Position numbers and translations under genes: made by a program. This document shows, in pieces, positions 1-6,800 of a stretch of DNA of 11,158 bases (positions within the stretch are counted from its first letter, which is position 1; every line of letters begins with the position of its first letter). The stretch lies in the NCBI GenBank assembly GCA_024280585.1, contig JAJRPW010000185.1, forward strand, positions 1 through 11,158. The letters run 5' to 3'. A model generated the notes under the pieces. The model searched no databases. It saw nothing but the letters and a program-made list of their open reading frames with translations, and was not told the origin of the DNA. Source of the DNA: Alphaproteobacteria bacterium (GTDB lineage Bacteria; Pseudomonadota; Alphaproteobacteria; Rickettsiales; UBA6187).

Positions 1-828
1 GTTCAGGCTAATATTGGTCAGAAAGAAAAATGGGATTACGAACGCCGCTCTGAAATTTTACAAAAATATCTGTATATGAGTTACAGCAACAGAAGCCCGG
101 CAATCACCCATCTTGTGTGGCCGGAAACAGCCTTGCCTTATTTTATTGAAGACAGTTCGCCAATGTTAATGCTTGTAAGGCGTGTTATTCCAAAAGATGG
201 CGCGCTTATCACGGGCGCATTAACCGCATCTAAAACTGAAAATGGTTTTATCGATAAAATGTGGAATTCGCTTTATGTCATTGGTGATAAAGGCGAAATA
301 CTAGATTTTTATCATAAGAGCCATCTGGTGCCGTTTGGTGAATATGTACCTTTTAGAGATATTTTACCAATTGATAAAATAACCAATGGTACGACAGATT
401 TTTCCAGGGGCAGAGGTATTTCTACATTGAATATTGATGGGTTCGTTCCATTTAGCCCGCTTATCTGCTATGAAGCTATTTTCCCCGGGCAGGTGGTGAA
501 TGAAAGCCAGGAGCCGTCACTGATGATTAATATCACCAATGATGCTTGGTATGGCGACTCGCCGGGGCCATATCAGCACTTCCAGATGGTTAGAGTCCGC
601 GCTGTCGAGCAGGGCATATCGCTAATTAGAGCTGCAAATTCAGGTATATCAGGTTTAATTGACCCTTACGGACGAATAATAGCGCAAACAGAGTTGGGGA
701 CAGAAGCTGTGCTTGATGTACAAATTCCACAAGCATTAAGCTCAAAAACTGTCTATAGTCGCTTTGGTAACCATATTATACTATTAATTATGACAATATT
801 TGGGTTGGTATCGATTGTTAGAAAATAA
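1..828 (+). CDS. lnt: Apolipoprotein N-acyltransferase, C-terminal part (5' end outside window)
   Basis: Lnt is the inner-membrane enzyme that transfers an acyl chain from a phospholipid to the N-terminal cysteine of apolipoproteins, the last step of lipoprotein maturation. The frame is open from base 1 and gives 275 residues, so the N-terminal membrane bundle lies outside the window; the family is usually about 500 residues. What remains is the periplasmic nitrilase-like domain and one last membrane helix (near IILLIMTIFGLVSIV). The catalytic triad is visible: Glu in WPET (codon at 124), Lys in YHKSHL (316) and Cys in ICYEA (466). The reading frame continues upstream of the first ATG at 76 with VQANIGQKEKW, which matches the start of the nitrilase domain, so 76 is not a real start. 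The xre gene follows after 146 bases. Confidence 0.95.
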   Translation, partial: VQANIGQKEKWDYERRSEILQKYLYMSYSNRSPAITHLVWPETALPYFIEDSSPMLMLVRRVIPKDGALITGALTASKTENGFIDKMWNSLYVIGDKGEILDFYHKSHLVPFGEYVPFRDILPIDKITNGTTDFSRGRGISTLNIDGFVPFSPLICYEAIFPGQVVNESQEPSLMINITNDAWYGDSPGPYQHFQMVRVRAVEQGISLIRAANSGISGLIDPYGRIIAQTELGTEAVLDVQIPQALSSKTVYSRFGNHIILLIMTIFGLVSIVRK

Positions 829-908
829 TCTTTACCCTTTAAACTCATGTAAACCATAGTATTTTATTAAAAATTCTGGAAAAATTTAACGGTTGTATAA
901 GAAAATCG

Positions 909-938
909 TTGCACAACCTTATGTGCGCATGGTTTAAT
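909..938 (+). promoter_or_regulatory. Weak candidate promoter and dyad upstream of the XRE gene
   Basis: TTGCAC (909-914) and TTTAAT (933-938) are separated by 18 bases and could be a sigma70-type promoter for the regulator at 975. Between and over them lies an imperfect dyad, AACC-TT-ATG-TGCG-CAT-GGTT (915-934), in a position where an autoregulating XRE protein could bind. The hexamers are only partial matches and the dyad is short, so this is a suggestion. The rest of the 829-974 gap shows nothing else I can name, including no clear terminator after lnt. Confidence 0.25.
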
Positions 939-974
939 AGGCAACTATAGACAATCGTATTAGTTGAGTAAATT

Positions 975-1403
975 ATGGAACCACACCCGGTAGATATACA
1001 TGTAGGCAGAAAATTAAGGTCACGACGCACTATTCTTGGCATGAGCCAGGAGGAAATAGGCGAGGCAGTTGGCATTACTTTTCAGCAGATACAAAAATAT
1101 GAAAGAGGGCTAAACAGAATAGGCTCAAGCAGGTTATATGAATTTGCTTGTATTTTGGGAGTTGGCGTATCTTACTTTTTTGAAGATTTTGTTGATAGCA
1201 GCGCCAACGCTGGCGGCTTGGCGGAAGATGGTGCTTCTTTTGAGTATGAAAAGCTTAACAACAAGGAAGTATTAACCCTTGTTAGAGCTTATTATGCTAT
1301 TCCTGATGTTCAAATACGCAAAAAAATGCTATCCTTGATAAAATCTTTATCATCATCATCAGCTAATGATGGGCAGGCCAATATAAAATCCCTGACTGGT
1401 TAA
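975..1403 (+). CDS. XRE-family helix-turn-helix transcriptional regulator
   Basis: This is a 142-residue cytoplasmic DNA-binding protein. Residues about 8-65 form a Cro/C1-type helix-turn-helix domain: GRKLRSRR, then LGMSQEEIGEAVGITFQQIQ as the helix-turn-helix, then KYERGLNRIGSSRL. The tail (about 95-125) is helical and charged, with AYYAIPDVQIRKKM, a pattern seen in alphaproteobacterial XRE proteins encoded just after lnt. The low-complexity serine and acidic linker (about 72-90) is poorly conserved in such proteins. The start at 975 places the domain at the expected distance from the N-terminus; a weak GAG lies 7 bases upstream. Targets are unknown. In many alphaproteobacteria metK follows this gene; here a convergent rsmJ follows instead. 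Confidence 0.9.
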   Translation: MEPHPVDIHVGRKLRSRRTILGMSQEEIGEAVGITFQQIQKYERGLNRIGSSRLYEFACILGVGVSYFFEDFVDSSANAGGLAEDGASFEYEKLNNKEVLTLVRAYYAIPDVQIRKKMLSLIKSLSSSSANDGQANIKSLTG

Positions 1404-1578
1404 TGTTGCGTAATTTTTTGCATTAATAGCTATAGAAATCCAGCATTTTAAGTATATTTTAATTAAAAAGCAGCTCCTCTTTTTTTATAAATCAATCTTT
1501 ATGTGAACCTGCTACCCTTTATCGGACATTCTGTTAAGAGTAATTATGCAAAGGTCCCTTAGAGTTACTATGAACATG

Positions 1579-1602
1579 AGGAGCGGGTAAACACCTGTTC
1601 CT
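1579..1602 (+). other. Ten-base-pair stem-loop in the xre-rsmJ convergent gap
   Basis: AGGAGCGGGT (1579-1588), loop AAAC, then ACCTGTTCCT (1593-1602) pair fully as plus-strand RNA if two G-U wobbles are allowed. On the minus strand the same two positions become A-C mismatches, so the structure favours a plus-strand transcript. No U-tract follows, so it is not a standard intrinsic terminator. The surrounding 1404-1611 gap has no convincing gene. Around 1467-1488 there is a short A-rich inverted repeat followed by seven T (AAAAAG...CTTTTTTT), which might help end xre transcription but is weak. The stem could be part of a small RNA, an mRNA 3' end structure, or chance. Confidence 0.3.
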
Positions 1603-1611
1603 GCGATAAGC

Positions 1612-2385
1612 TTAGAAACCCTGGTTAATATAAACATCAAATCTATTGGCCTTGCCTTCAAAGCTAAGATCAATTCTACGGTCTGAAATCGCCGGGGCAA
1701 TTCGCGGCCTTTTTACTACCACCTTGCGTTTGGCCTTGTTAATTGCCGCTTCGAACAATTCACCTGCATCCAGGTCTTCGCCTGCAACAGCTTTTAAAAC
1801 GCGCATTTCCTTTTTAACCAGAGCCGATTTTTCGCGAACAGGAAACATCGGATCCAGATATATAACGTCTGGTTTTTCTGTCATATTTGCTAAAAAATCC
1901 ACAGCACCGCCTTTAAATAATGATATACGGCTGATTATATCGGCTATATCCGGGCAATTCGCCGCTCTATTCAGCCCATCTTGCAAAATCTCGGCAATAA
2001 TTGGATTACGCTCGATCATCTGTACTCTTGCACCGAGACTGGCGAAGATAAATCCGTCCCGTCCGAGTCCCGCCGTTGCATCTATTATATAAGGGTTTTT
2101 GAGGTTTTTAACCAGGACGGCTTTGGCGATGGTCTGTCCTTTGCCGCCACCGAACTTGCGCCTGTGGTCAACAGCACCACTGACGAAATCGACATAAACC
2201 GCCCCGCTGGCTTTTTTACCGCAAGGTTGCAAACTGATGATATCGCCAACGCTTAAAACAATTTGGCTATCGGGAAGTTGGCTATGATCCTGTGGAGGCA
2301 GTAATTTTAAGTTAAGTTTGCTTGCAAGCAGCCTGGCTTTCTCGGTAAATTCAGAGGATTTGGGCAGGATTGCGATGTTGTTCAT
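1612..2385 (-). CDS. rsmJ: 16S rRNA (guanine-1516-N2) methyltransferase RsmJ
   Basis: RsmJ methylates G1516 of 16S rRNA with S-adenosylmethionine. The 257 residues match the family closely: VDFVSGAVDHRRKFGGGKGQ (65-84), the SAM-binding glycine loop DATAGLGRD (102-110), an acidic end of strand 2 in MIERNP (123-128), the catalytic-type motif LDPMFP (177-182), KSALVKKEMR (186-195) and VVVKRP (222-227). Length is normal (about 250 in Escherichia coli). The ATG abuts the uvrB stop as TAGATG with no spacer, and a weak GGGA lies inside the end of uvrB, so translation is probably coupled to UvrB. RsmJ is best known from Gammaproteobacteria, which makes its presence beside alphaproteobacteria-like genes worth noting. 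Confidence 0.93.
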   Translation of the reverse strand: MNNIAILPKSSEFTEKARLLASKLNLKLLPPQDHSQLPDSQIVLSVGDIISLQPCGKKASGAVYVDFVSGAVDHRRKFGGGKGQTIAKAVLVKNLKNPYIIDATAGLGRDGFIFASLGARVQMIERNPIIAEILQDGLNRAANCPDIADIISRISLFKGGAVDFLANMTEKPDVIYLDPMFPVREKSALVKKEMRVLKAVAGEDLDAGELFEAAINKAKRKVVVKRPRIAPAISDRRIDLSFEGKANRFDVYINQGF

Positions 2386-4359
2386 CTAAAATCCCAATTC
2401 CGCATCTTCCAATTTACTTACCTCATCTCTGATTTGCGCGGCTTTTTCGAATTCCAACTCAGCCGCCGCGTGCAGCATTTCTTTTTTAAGGCCGTCAATA
2501 TATCTATGCAAATCTTTGCCTTTAAGCTTGGTTGCATTGTTATCGTTCTTATTTTTATTTTCGGCTTTAATAGAATTATGGATAGCTTTTTTAACGCTTT
2601 TTGGAGTTATACCATGTTTTGTATTATGAGCGGTTTGAATGTCGCGTCGGCGCTTGGTTTCATCAAGTGCCTTGATCAGGGATTTTGTCATTTTATCCGC
2701 GTATAAAATAACATACCCGTCAACATTACGCGCTGCCCGGCCGATTGTCTGGATAAGGGCTGTTGCAGAACGCAGGAAACCTTCTTTGTCAGCATCCATA
2801 ATTGCGACCAATCCACATTCGGGAATGTCGATTCCTTCACGCAGCAAATTCACGCCGACCAGAACATCATAAATACCTTTGCGTAAATCCTGGATAATTT
2901 CCACCCGCTCCAGCGTTTGAATATCAGAATGCATATAGGTTACTTTTAAGCCGGCCTCGCCTAGATAATCCGATAAATCCTCGGCCATACGCTTGGTAAG
3001 CGCGGTCACGAGAGTTCGATAACCATTTTTTGCAACTTTTTTGCATTCCTTAATCAGGTCATCCACTTGCGTTTCAACCGGGCGGATTATGCACGGCGGA
3101 TCAATCAGGCCAGTCGGGCGAATAAGCTGTTCAACGAATTCACCACCGGTTTTATCCAGCTCAAACACGCCGGGAGTTGCGGAAACAAACAAAGTTTGCG
3201 GACGCATTTCATCCCATTCTTCAAATTTAAGCGGACGATTATCCTTTGCTGATGGCAGACGAAAGCCATATTCCACCAGATTTTCCTTGCGCGCGCGATC
3301 GCCTTTATACATTGCACTCACCTGCGGGGCGCTAACATGGCTTTCATCAACTATAAGCAAGCTATTTTTCGGGAAGTATTCGAATAAAGTCGGCGGTGGC
3401 TCACCTTCATCGCGCCCGGATAAATATCTTGAATAATTCTCAATACCTTTACAAGAGCCGGTTTCCACCATCATTTCCAGATCGTATGAAGTACGCGATT
3501 CCAGTCTTTGTGCTTCGACATGTTTGCCGATATCATGCAAGAAATCCAGGCGTGGTTTCAGCTCGACTTTAATTTTTTCAACGGCCTGCATCAAAGTTGG
3601 GCGCGGCGTTACATAATGGCTGTTGGCGTAAATAGTCACTTCCGGCAGATCAGAAATTTTTTCTCCCGTTAGAGAATCAACCTCTTTTATCTCCTCCAAC
3701 TCATCGCCAAAAAATGATAAACGCCAGGCTCTGTTTTCATAATGTGATGGAAAAATATCAACCGTATCGCCGCGCACCCTGAACCGTCCGCGCACAAAAT
3801 CAATGTCGTTTCTGTCATAAGATAATTCAGACAACTTCTTCAAAAGTGCAATCTGGTTTATTTCTTCGCCCACTTTTAAATTAAGAGTCATTTGGTAATA
3901 AAGCTCCGGTGAACCTATGCCATAAATACACGACACGCTGGCAACAACGATTACATCTTTTCGCTCTAGCAACGCGCGGGTGGCGCTATGTCGCAGCAAA
4001 TCAATATGCTCGTTAATTGAGGAATCTTTTTCAATGTATAAATCCCGTTTGGCGATATATGCTTCGGGCTGATAATAATCATAATATGAGACAAAATATT
4101 CAACGGCATTATCGGGGAAAAACCCCTTCATTTCAGCATATAATTGCGCGGCCAGGGTTTTATTATGCGCCATTATCAAAGTTGGTCTTTGCACGGATTC
4201 AATCACATTAGCCATAGTGAAAGTTTTTCCGGAGCCAGTAACCCCCAATAAAACCTGGTTTTTTTCGCCATTGTTCAAACCGGCGACTAATTCTTTAATC
4301 GCTGTGGGCTGATCGCCTGCCGGAGTATATTCTGATGTTATTTTAAAAGGTTGGTTCAT
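2386..4359 (-). CDS. uvrB: Excinuclease ABC subunit UvrB
   Basis: UvrB is the damage-verifying helicase-like subunit of the UvrABC nucleotide excision repair system. The 657-residue protein is full length (673 in Escherichia coli). It shows the Walker A motif GVTGSGKT (39-46), the damage-clamping beta-hairpin region [15 protein letters not shown] (88-102), the Walker B-type DESH box (338-341), helicase motif [11 protein letters not shown] (537-545) and a C-terminal UVR motif (about 616-651) that contacts UvrA and UvrC. A lysine/asparagine-rich linker (about 598-612) precedes the UVR motif. It heads a two-gene unit with rsmJ. The predicted transcription start leaves a leader of only about ten bases, and no Shine-Dalgarno sequence is evident. 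I saw no LexA box of the alphaproteobacterial GTTC-N7-GTTC type in the upstream gap. Confidence 0.98.
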   Translation of the reverse strand: MNQPFKITSEYTPAGDQPTAIKELVAGLNNGEKNQVLLGVTGSGKTFTMANVIESVQRPTLIMAHNKTLAAQLYAEMKGFFPDNAVEYFVSYYDYYQPEAYIAKRDLYIEKDSSINEHIDLLRHSATRALLERKDVIVVASVSCIYGIGSPELYYQMTLNLKVGEEINQIALLKKLSELSYDRNDIDFVRGRFRVRGDTVDIFPSHYENRAWRLSFFGDELEEIKEVDSLTGEKISDLPEVTIYANSHYVTPRPTLMQAVEKIKVELKPRLDFLHDIGKHVEAQRLESRTSYDLEMMVETGSCKGIENYSRYLSGRDEGEPPPTLFEYFPKNSLLIVDESHVSAPQVSAMYKGDRARKENLVEYGFRLPSAKDNRPLKFEEWDEMRPQTLFVSATPGVFELDKTGGEFVEQLIRPTGLIDPPCIIRPVETQVDDLIKECKKVAKNGYRTLVTALTKRMAEDLSDYLGEAGLKVTYMHSDIQTLERVEIIQDLRKGIYDVLVGVNLLREGIDIPECGLVAIMDADKEGFLRSATALIQTIGRAARNVDGYVILYADKMTKSLIKALDETKRRRDIQTAHNTKHGITPKSVKKAIHNSIKAENKNKNDNNATKLKGKDLHRYIDGLKKEMLHAAAELEFEKAAQIRDEVSKLEDAELGF

Positions 4360-4376
4360 AATATTTTTTTATCAGG

Positions 4377-4405
4377 AGTATAGCTTGACCATTAAACCTA
4401 TTCAA
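4377..4405 (-). promoter_or_regulatory. Predicted sigma70 promoter for uvrB-rsmJ
   Basis: Read on the minus strand, TTGAAT (4405-4400) and TATACT (4382-4377) are separated by exactly 17 bases. Each hexamer matches the consensus at most positions. The inferred start near 4370 is about 11 bases from the uvrB ATG. It interlocks with the opposing grxC promoter: the grxC -35 lies inside this spacer. Confidence 0.6.
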
Positions 4406-4413
4406 ATTAAAAT
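4385..4413 (+). promoter_or_regulatory. Predicted sigma70 promoter for grxC
   Basis: TTGACC (4385-4390) and TAAAAT (4408-4413) are separated by 17 bases, each differing from the consensus hexamer at one position. The inferred start near 4420 leaves a short leader with a good Shine-Dalgarno AAGGA at 4434-4438, six bases before the ATG at 4445. Confidence 0.65.
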
Positions 4414-4444
4414 GATGCTACCTCATAATTAATAAGGAAAAATC

Positions 4445-4696
4445 ATGGCCGAAATAGAAATATATACCACACAATCCTGCCCATATTGCGTTAGAGCAAA
4501 GATGCTATTCTCGCAAAAAGATGTTTCTTATAATGAGATTGATGCAACCGATCCGGCAGTTCGAACAGAGCTGCTTAAAAAAAGTGGCGGCCAAAGGACA
4601 GTTCCCCAAATATTCATTAATGGTGAACATATTGGCGGGTGTGATGATTTATACGAACTAAACAGCAAAGGTGAGCTTGATAAGCTTCTTGGCTAA
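4445..4696 (+). CDS. grxC: Glutaredoxin 3 (GrxC)
   Basis: This is a small cytoplasmic thiol-disulfide oxidoreductase that uses glutathione to reduce protein and small-molecule disulfides. The 83-residue protein is a complete single thioredoxin fold of normal length. It carries the dithiol active site CPYC (12-15), the cis-proline loop TVPQIFI (52-58) and the glutathione-binding GGCDDLY (64-70), typical of bacterial Grx3. It has its own predicted promoter and a clear Shine-Dalgarno. Its stop codon is one base from the stop of rpmJ on the other strand, so the two transcripts must overlap or end inside each other. Confidence 0.97.
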   Translation: MAEIEIYTTQSCPYCVRAKMLFSQKDVSYNEIDATDPAVRTELLKKSGGQRTVPQIFINGEHIGGCDDLYELNSKGELDKLLG

Positions 4697-4697
4697 A

Positions 4698-4814
4698 TTA
4701 GCCCTGGCGTCTTTTATGGCGTGGGTTTTTGTCACATATAACACGTAAAACACCTTTACGCTTGATCAGTTTGCAACTTTCACAAATTTTTTTTACAGAA
4801 GCTCTTACTTTCAT
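4698..4814 (-). CDS. rpmJ: 50S ribosomal protein L36 (bL36), zinc-ribbon form
   Basis: A 38-codon gene reads [14 protein letters not shown] at its start and NPRHKRRQG at its end, an unmistakable L36, the smallest protein of the large ribosomal subunit. It has the full zinc-ribbon set Cys11, Cys14, Cys27 and His33. The start is fixed by the family N-terminus and a Shine-Dalgarno AAGGGA (minus strand, near 4825). The gene is monocistronic here and away from the ribosomal protein operons, convergent with grxC by one base. The common alphaproteobacterial L36 is, as I recall, a 41-residue form lacking the cysteine set, so the zinc form is somewhat unexpected if the host is an alphaproteobacterium. 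Confidence 0.96.
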   Translation of the reverse strand: MKVRASVKKICESCKLIKRKGVLRVICDKNPRHKRRQG

Positions 4815-4862
4815 GATAAATATCCCTTGTTTTTTACTCCTTAAACGATAAGAAGGACAGCT

Positions 4863-4891
4863 TTAATACATGCTATCATTATAAATGTCAA
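4863..4891 (-). promoter_or_regulatory. Predicted sigma70 promoter for rpmJ
   Basis: On the minus strand a perfect TTGACA (4891-4886) is followed after 17 bases by TATTAA (4868-4863). The inferred start near 4856 gives a leader of about 42 bases, with an AAGGGA Shine-Dalgarno close to the L36 ATG. Confidence 0.6.
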
Positions 4892-4917
4892 AAGAAAAAT
4901 TACCTACTTCCTTGCTC

Positions 4918-4945
4918 TTGTGCTTTTACGCAAAAATACTATAAT
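4918..4945 (+). promoter_or_regulatory. Candidate promoter giving a leaderless fliR mRNA
   Basis: A perfect TATAAT lies at 4940-4945, with TTGTGC (4918-4923) 16 bases upstream. Transcription would begin about seven bases downstream, at or next to the ATG at 4953. None of the possible fliR starts has a Shine-Dalgarno, which fits a leaderless message. The -35 match is only partial, so this remains a candidate. Confidence 0.4.
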
Positions 4946-4952
4946 GTTTAGA

Positions 4953-5723
4953 ATGTTTGAGCAAATAACAGTTTCGATGGTTTTTTCCTACCTATTGGTT
5001 TTCTGCCGGATAGGTGGCGGGATGATTATGCTGCCAGGTTTATCTGAAAGTTATATGTTTACGAAAGCGCGGCTGGTCGCCGCTTTAGGTATTTCCGGTA
5101 TGGTAGTTTCCATTGCCGCAAACCATTTGCCGCCAATGCCAGTTAGCGTTATTGAATTGTTTTTGCTGCTTGGCTCAGAGGTGCTCATCGGCCTATCAAT
5201 CGGGGCGATTATAAAGATGGTGATGGGCGCTATACACACCGCTGGGATGATTATGTCGCACCAGATGGGGTTGGCTGCTGCTATGCTATTTGATCCAAGC
5301 CAAGGCTCACAAGGGTCGCTAGTTGGTGTGTTTTTATCACTGATTGCTCTATTGCTTATCTTAACTACCAACCTGCATTATGTGTTTTTACAAGGGCTTA
5401 TCGATAGTTACATCCTGTTTAAACCGGGGGAAGGGGTTCCTTTTGGGGATTTTGCCACTTTGGCGACAAAGACCTTGTCGGGGAGTTTCCTGCTGGGATT
5501 TAAAATTGCATCACCTTTGGTAATAATGGGATTGGTTACCTATCTTGGAGCCGGGGTTATGTCACGTTTAATGCCACAAATGCAGGTGTTTTTTGTGTTA
5601 ATGCCGGTGCAGATACTTACAGGATTCTTTGTGTTAATGATCACCTTATCCGGCTCAATGATGTGGTTTATGGATTACTATAGCGAGGTAATGCAGGTTT
5701 TTATCGCAAGTGAAAGATTGTAG
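4953..5723 (+). CDS. fliR: Flagellar biosynthesis protein FliR
   Basis: FliR is an integral membrane component of the flagellar type III export gate, assembling with FliP and FliQ. The sequence is strongly hydrophobic, with about six membrane segments. It carries family features near the start (LLVFCRIGGGMIMLPGLSE, then RLVAALGIS) and the central region GLAAAMLFDPSQGSQGSLVG. From ATG 4953 the protein is 256 residues, normal for FliR, and the distance to the first helix fits. Alternative in-frame starts are GTG 4920 (267 residues) and ATG 4944 (259); none has a Shine-Dalgarno. The gene stands alone, without the fliQ, flhB or flhA neighbours usual for it. A type III secretion SctT protein is less likely given the flagellar-like sequence. 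Confidence 0.93.
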   Translation: MFEQITVSMVFSYLLVFCRIGGGMIMLPGLSESYMFTKARLVAALGISGMVVSIAANHLPPMPVSVIELFLLLGSEVLIGLSIGAIIKMVMGAIHTAGMIMSHQMGLAAAMLFDPSQGSQGSLVGVFLSLIALLLILTTNLHYVFLQGLIDSYILFKPGEGVPFGDFATLATKTLSGSFLLGFKIASPLVIMGLVTYLGAGVMSRLMPQMQVFFVLMPVQILTGFFVLMITLSGSMMWFMDYYSEVMQVFIASERL

Positions 5724-5735
5724 TTTTTTCTAAAT

Positions 5736-6800
5736 TCATTCCAAAGCAAGAATATTGACAATTTTTTCCGCTGCGTGACCGTCACCATATAAATTTTCTG
5801 GAAAAGAGTATATCTTTGCCAAATCTTCCACGGAAGTTAGAATTTTATTTTTATTGGCTCCAGTTAGCTGTGCTACACCCTTATCTGTTAAATCAACCCA
5901 TTCAGTTTGATCACGCATAATAACGGTTGGTTTGTTAAAATAATAAGCCTCTTTTTGTAACCCGCCTGAGTCTGTCAGTACTAAAGAGGCCTTTTCCAAC
6001 AAGTAAAGCATGTCAAAATAACCAACAGGATCAAGTATTGTAATATTATTACCAACGATAATATCAAAGTTATCAAGGCGTTTTCTGGTTCTGGGATGTA
6101 GTGGTAAAACTACTGTTTTTTGCAGGGATATTTCTTCTAATGCTGCAAAAATTTCCTGGAGGTTTTTCTTATCATCCGTATTTTCTTGTCGGTGGATTGT
6201 TGCCAGATAAAAATCTGCAGGTAAATTTGTAACTTTTTCCGTTGGTTTCATAATTTTTTTATAGAACAAGACTGCATCATACATTACATCGCCAACAACA
6301 TATATATTTTCTGCCAATCCTTCTTTGCGTAAATTATTGGCTGGCTCATCAGTTGTACAGAAAAAATATGTCGAGACATGATCGGTTAGTATCCGGTTAA
6401 TTTCTTCAGGAATACGCTTGTTGAATGCCCGCATACCCGCTTCGATATGAGATATTGGTATATGTAATTTTGAGGCGGTAAGTGCTGCAGCCAAGGTGGA
6501 GTTAGTGTCACCATAAACCAAAACCATATCAGGATTTTCACCAAGCATGATTTTCTCAAGCTCTATCAGCATTTCCCCAGTCATTTCCCCATGCGACTTT
6601 CCGCCAATATTTAAAGAATATTTTGGTTTAGGTATTTTCATGTCGGTAAAGAATATTTCAGACATATTTTGATCATAATGTTGACCCGTATGGACTATTA
6701 CCTCGTCTATGACATTATTATACTGCTCTGAAATAATGCGGGAAATAGTAGCGGCTTTGATAAATTGAGGCCTTGCACCAATTACAGTTAGAATTTTCAT
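5736..6800 (-). CDS. wbpI: UDP-2,3-diacetamido-glucuronate 2-epimerase (WbpI type)
   Basis: This is a non-hydrolysing UDP-sugar 2-epimerase of the WecB fold. At 354 residues it has the length I recall for Pseudomonas WbpI and is shorter than WecB. Motifs: GARPQFIKA with Lys15, HTGQHYD (37-43), GDTNSTLA with Asp98, HIEAGMR with Glu120, PEEINR (131-136), HRQEN (203-207) and TDSGGLQKEA (276-285). The family inverts C2 of the UDP-sugar. The neighbouring wbp-type genes point to conversion of UDP-GlcNAc3NAcA to UDP-ManNAc3NAcA, the last pathway step; simple UDP-GlcNAc epimerisation (WecB) cannot be excluded from sequence alone. It is the last gene of the operon. Its ATG overlaps the preceding stop as TAATG, with AAGG ten bases upstream. 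It ends 12 bases from the convergent fliR stop. Confidence 0.88.
   Translation of the reverse strand: MKILTVIGARPQFIKAATISRIISEQYNNVIDEVIVHTGQHYDQNMSEIFFTDMKIPKPKYSLNIGGKSHGEMTGEMLIELEKIMLGENPDMVLVYGDTNSTLAAALTASKLHIPISHIEAGMRAFNKRIPEEINRILTDHVSTYFFCTTDEPANNLRKEGLAENIYVVGDVMYDAVLFYKKIMKPTEKVTNLPADFYLATIHRQENTDDKKNLQEIFAALEEISLQKTVVLPLHPRTRKRLDNFDIIVGNNITILDPVGYFDMLYLLEKASLVLTDSGGLQKEAYYFNKPTVIMRDQTEWVDLTDKGVAQLTGANKNKILTSVEDLAKIYSFPENLYGDGHAAEKIVNILALE

Noticed and set aside
845..1075. Minus-strand open frame overlapping the start of the XRE gene
   Set aside because: It covers the xre promoter and helix-turn-helix region antisense, resembles no family and lacks a ribosome site.
1404..1611. 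Possible tRNA, SRP RNA, tmRNA or RNase P RNA in the xre-rsmJ gap
   Set aside because: None of the conserved signatures of these RNAs (T-loop, SRP tetraloop region, tmRNA ends, RNase P core) is present.
1512..1700. Minus-strand 62-codon frame overlapping the end of rsmJ
   Set aside because: It is out of frame with rsmJ, low in family-like content and without a start signal.
1646..2256. Two plus-strand open frames opposite rsmJ
   Set aside because: rsmJ is complete with all family motifs over the same bases; the opposite frames have no plausible product.
2434..4211. Several open frames of 60-130 codons on the plus strand opposite uvrB
   Set aside because: They lie antisense within an intact, highly conserved uvrB, have no recognisable domains or ribosome sites, and their amino acid make-up reflects the opposite codons.
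4360..4444. Possible LexA (SOS) box upstream of uvrB
   Set aside because: Neither GTTC-N7-GTTC nor a CTG-type box could be found in the gap.
4885..4944. A 19-codon frame whose TAA overlaps the ATG at 4944 as TAATG, resembling a leader peptide for fliR
   Set aside because: It has no Shine-Dalgarno, overlaps the rpmJ promoter on the other strand, and the better fliR start is 4953; the overlap is likely chance.
5736..6800. Calling the epimerase WecB (UDP-GlcNAc to UDP-ManNAc)
   Set aside because: Motifs are shared, but the 354-residue length and the surrounding complete WbpA/B/D/E set favour WbpI.
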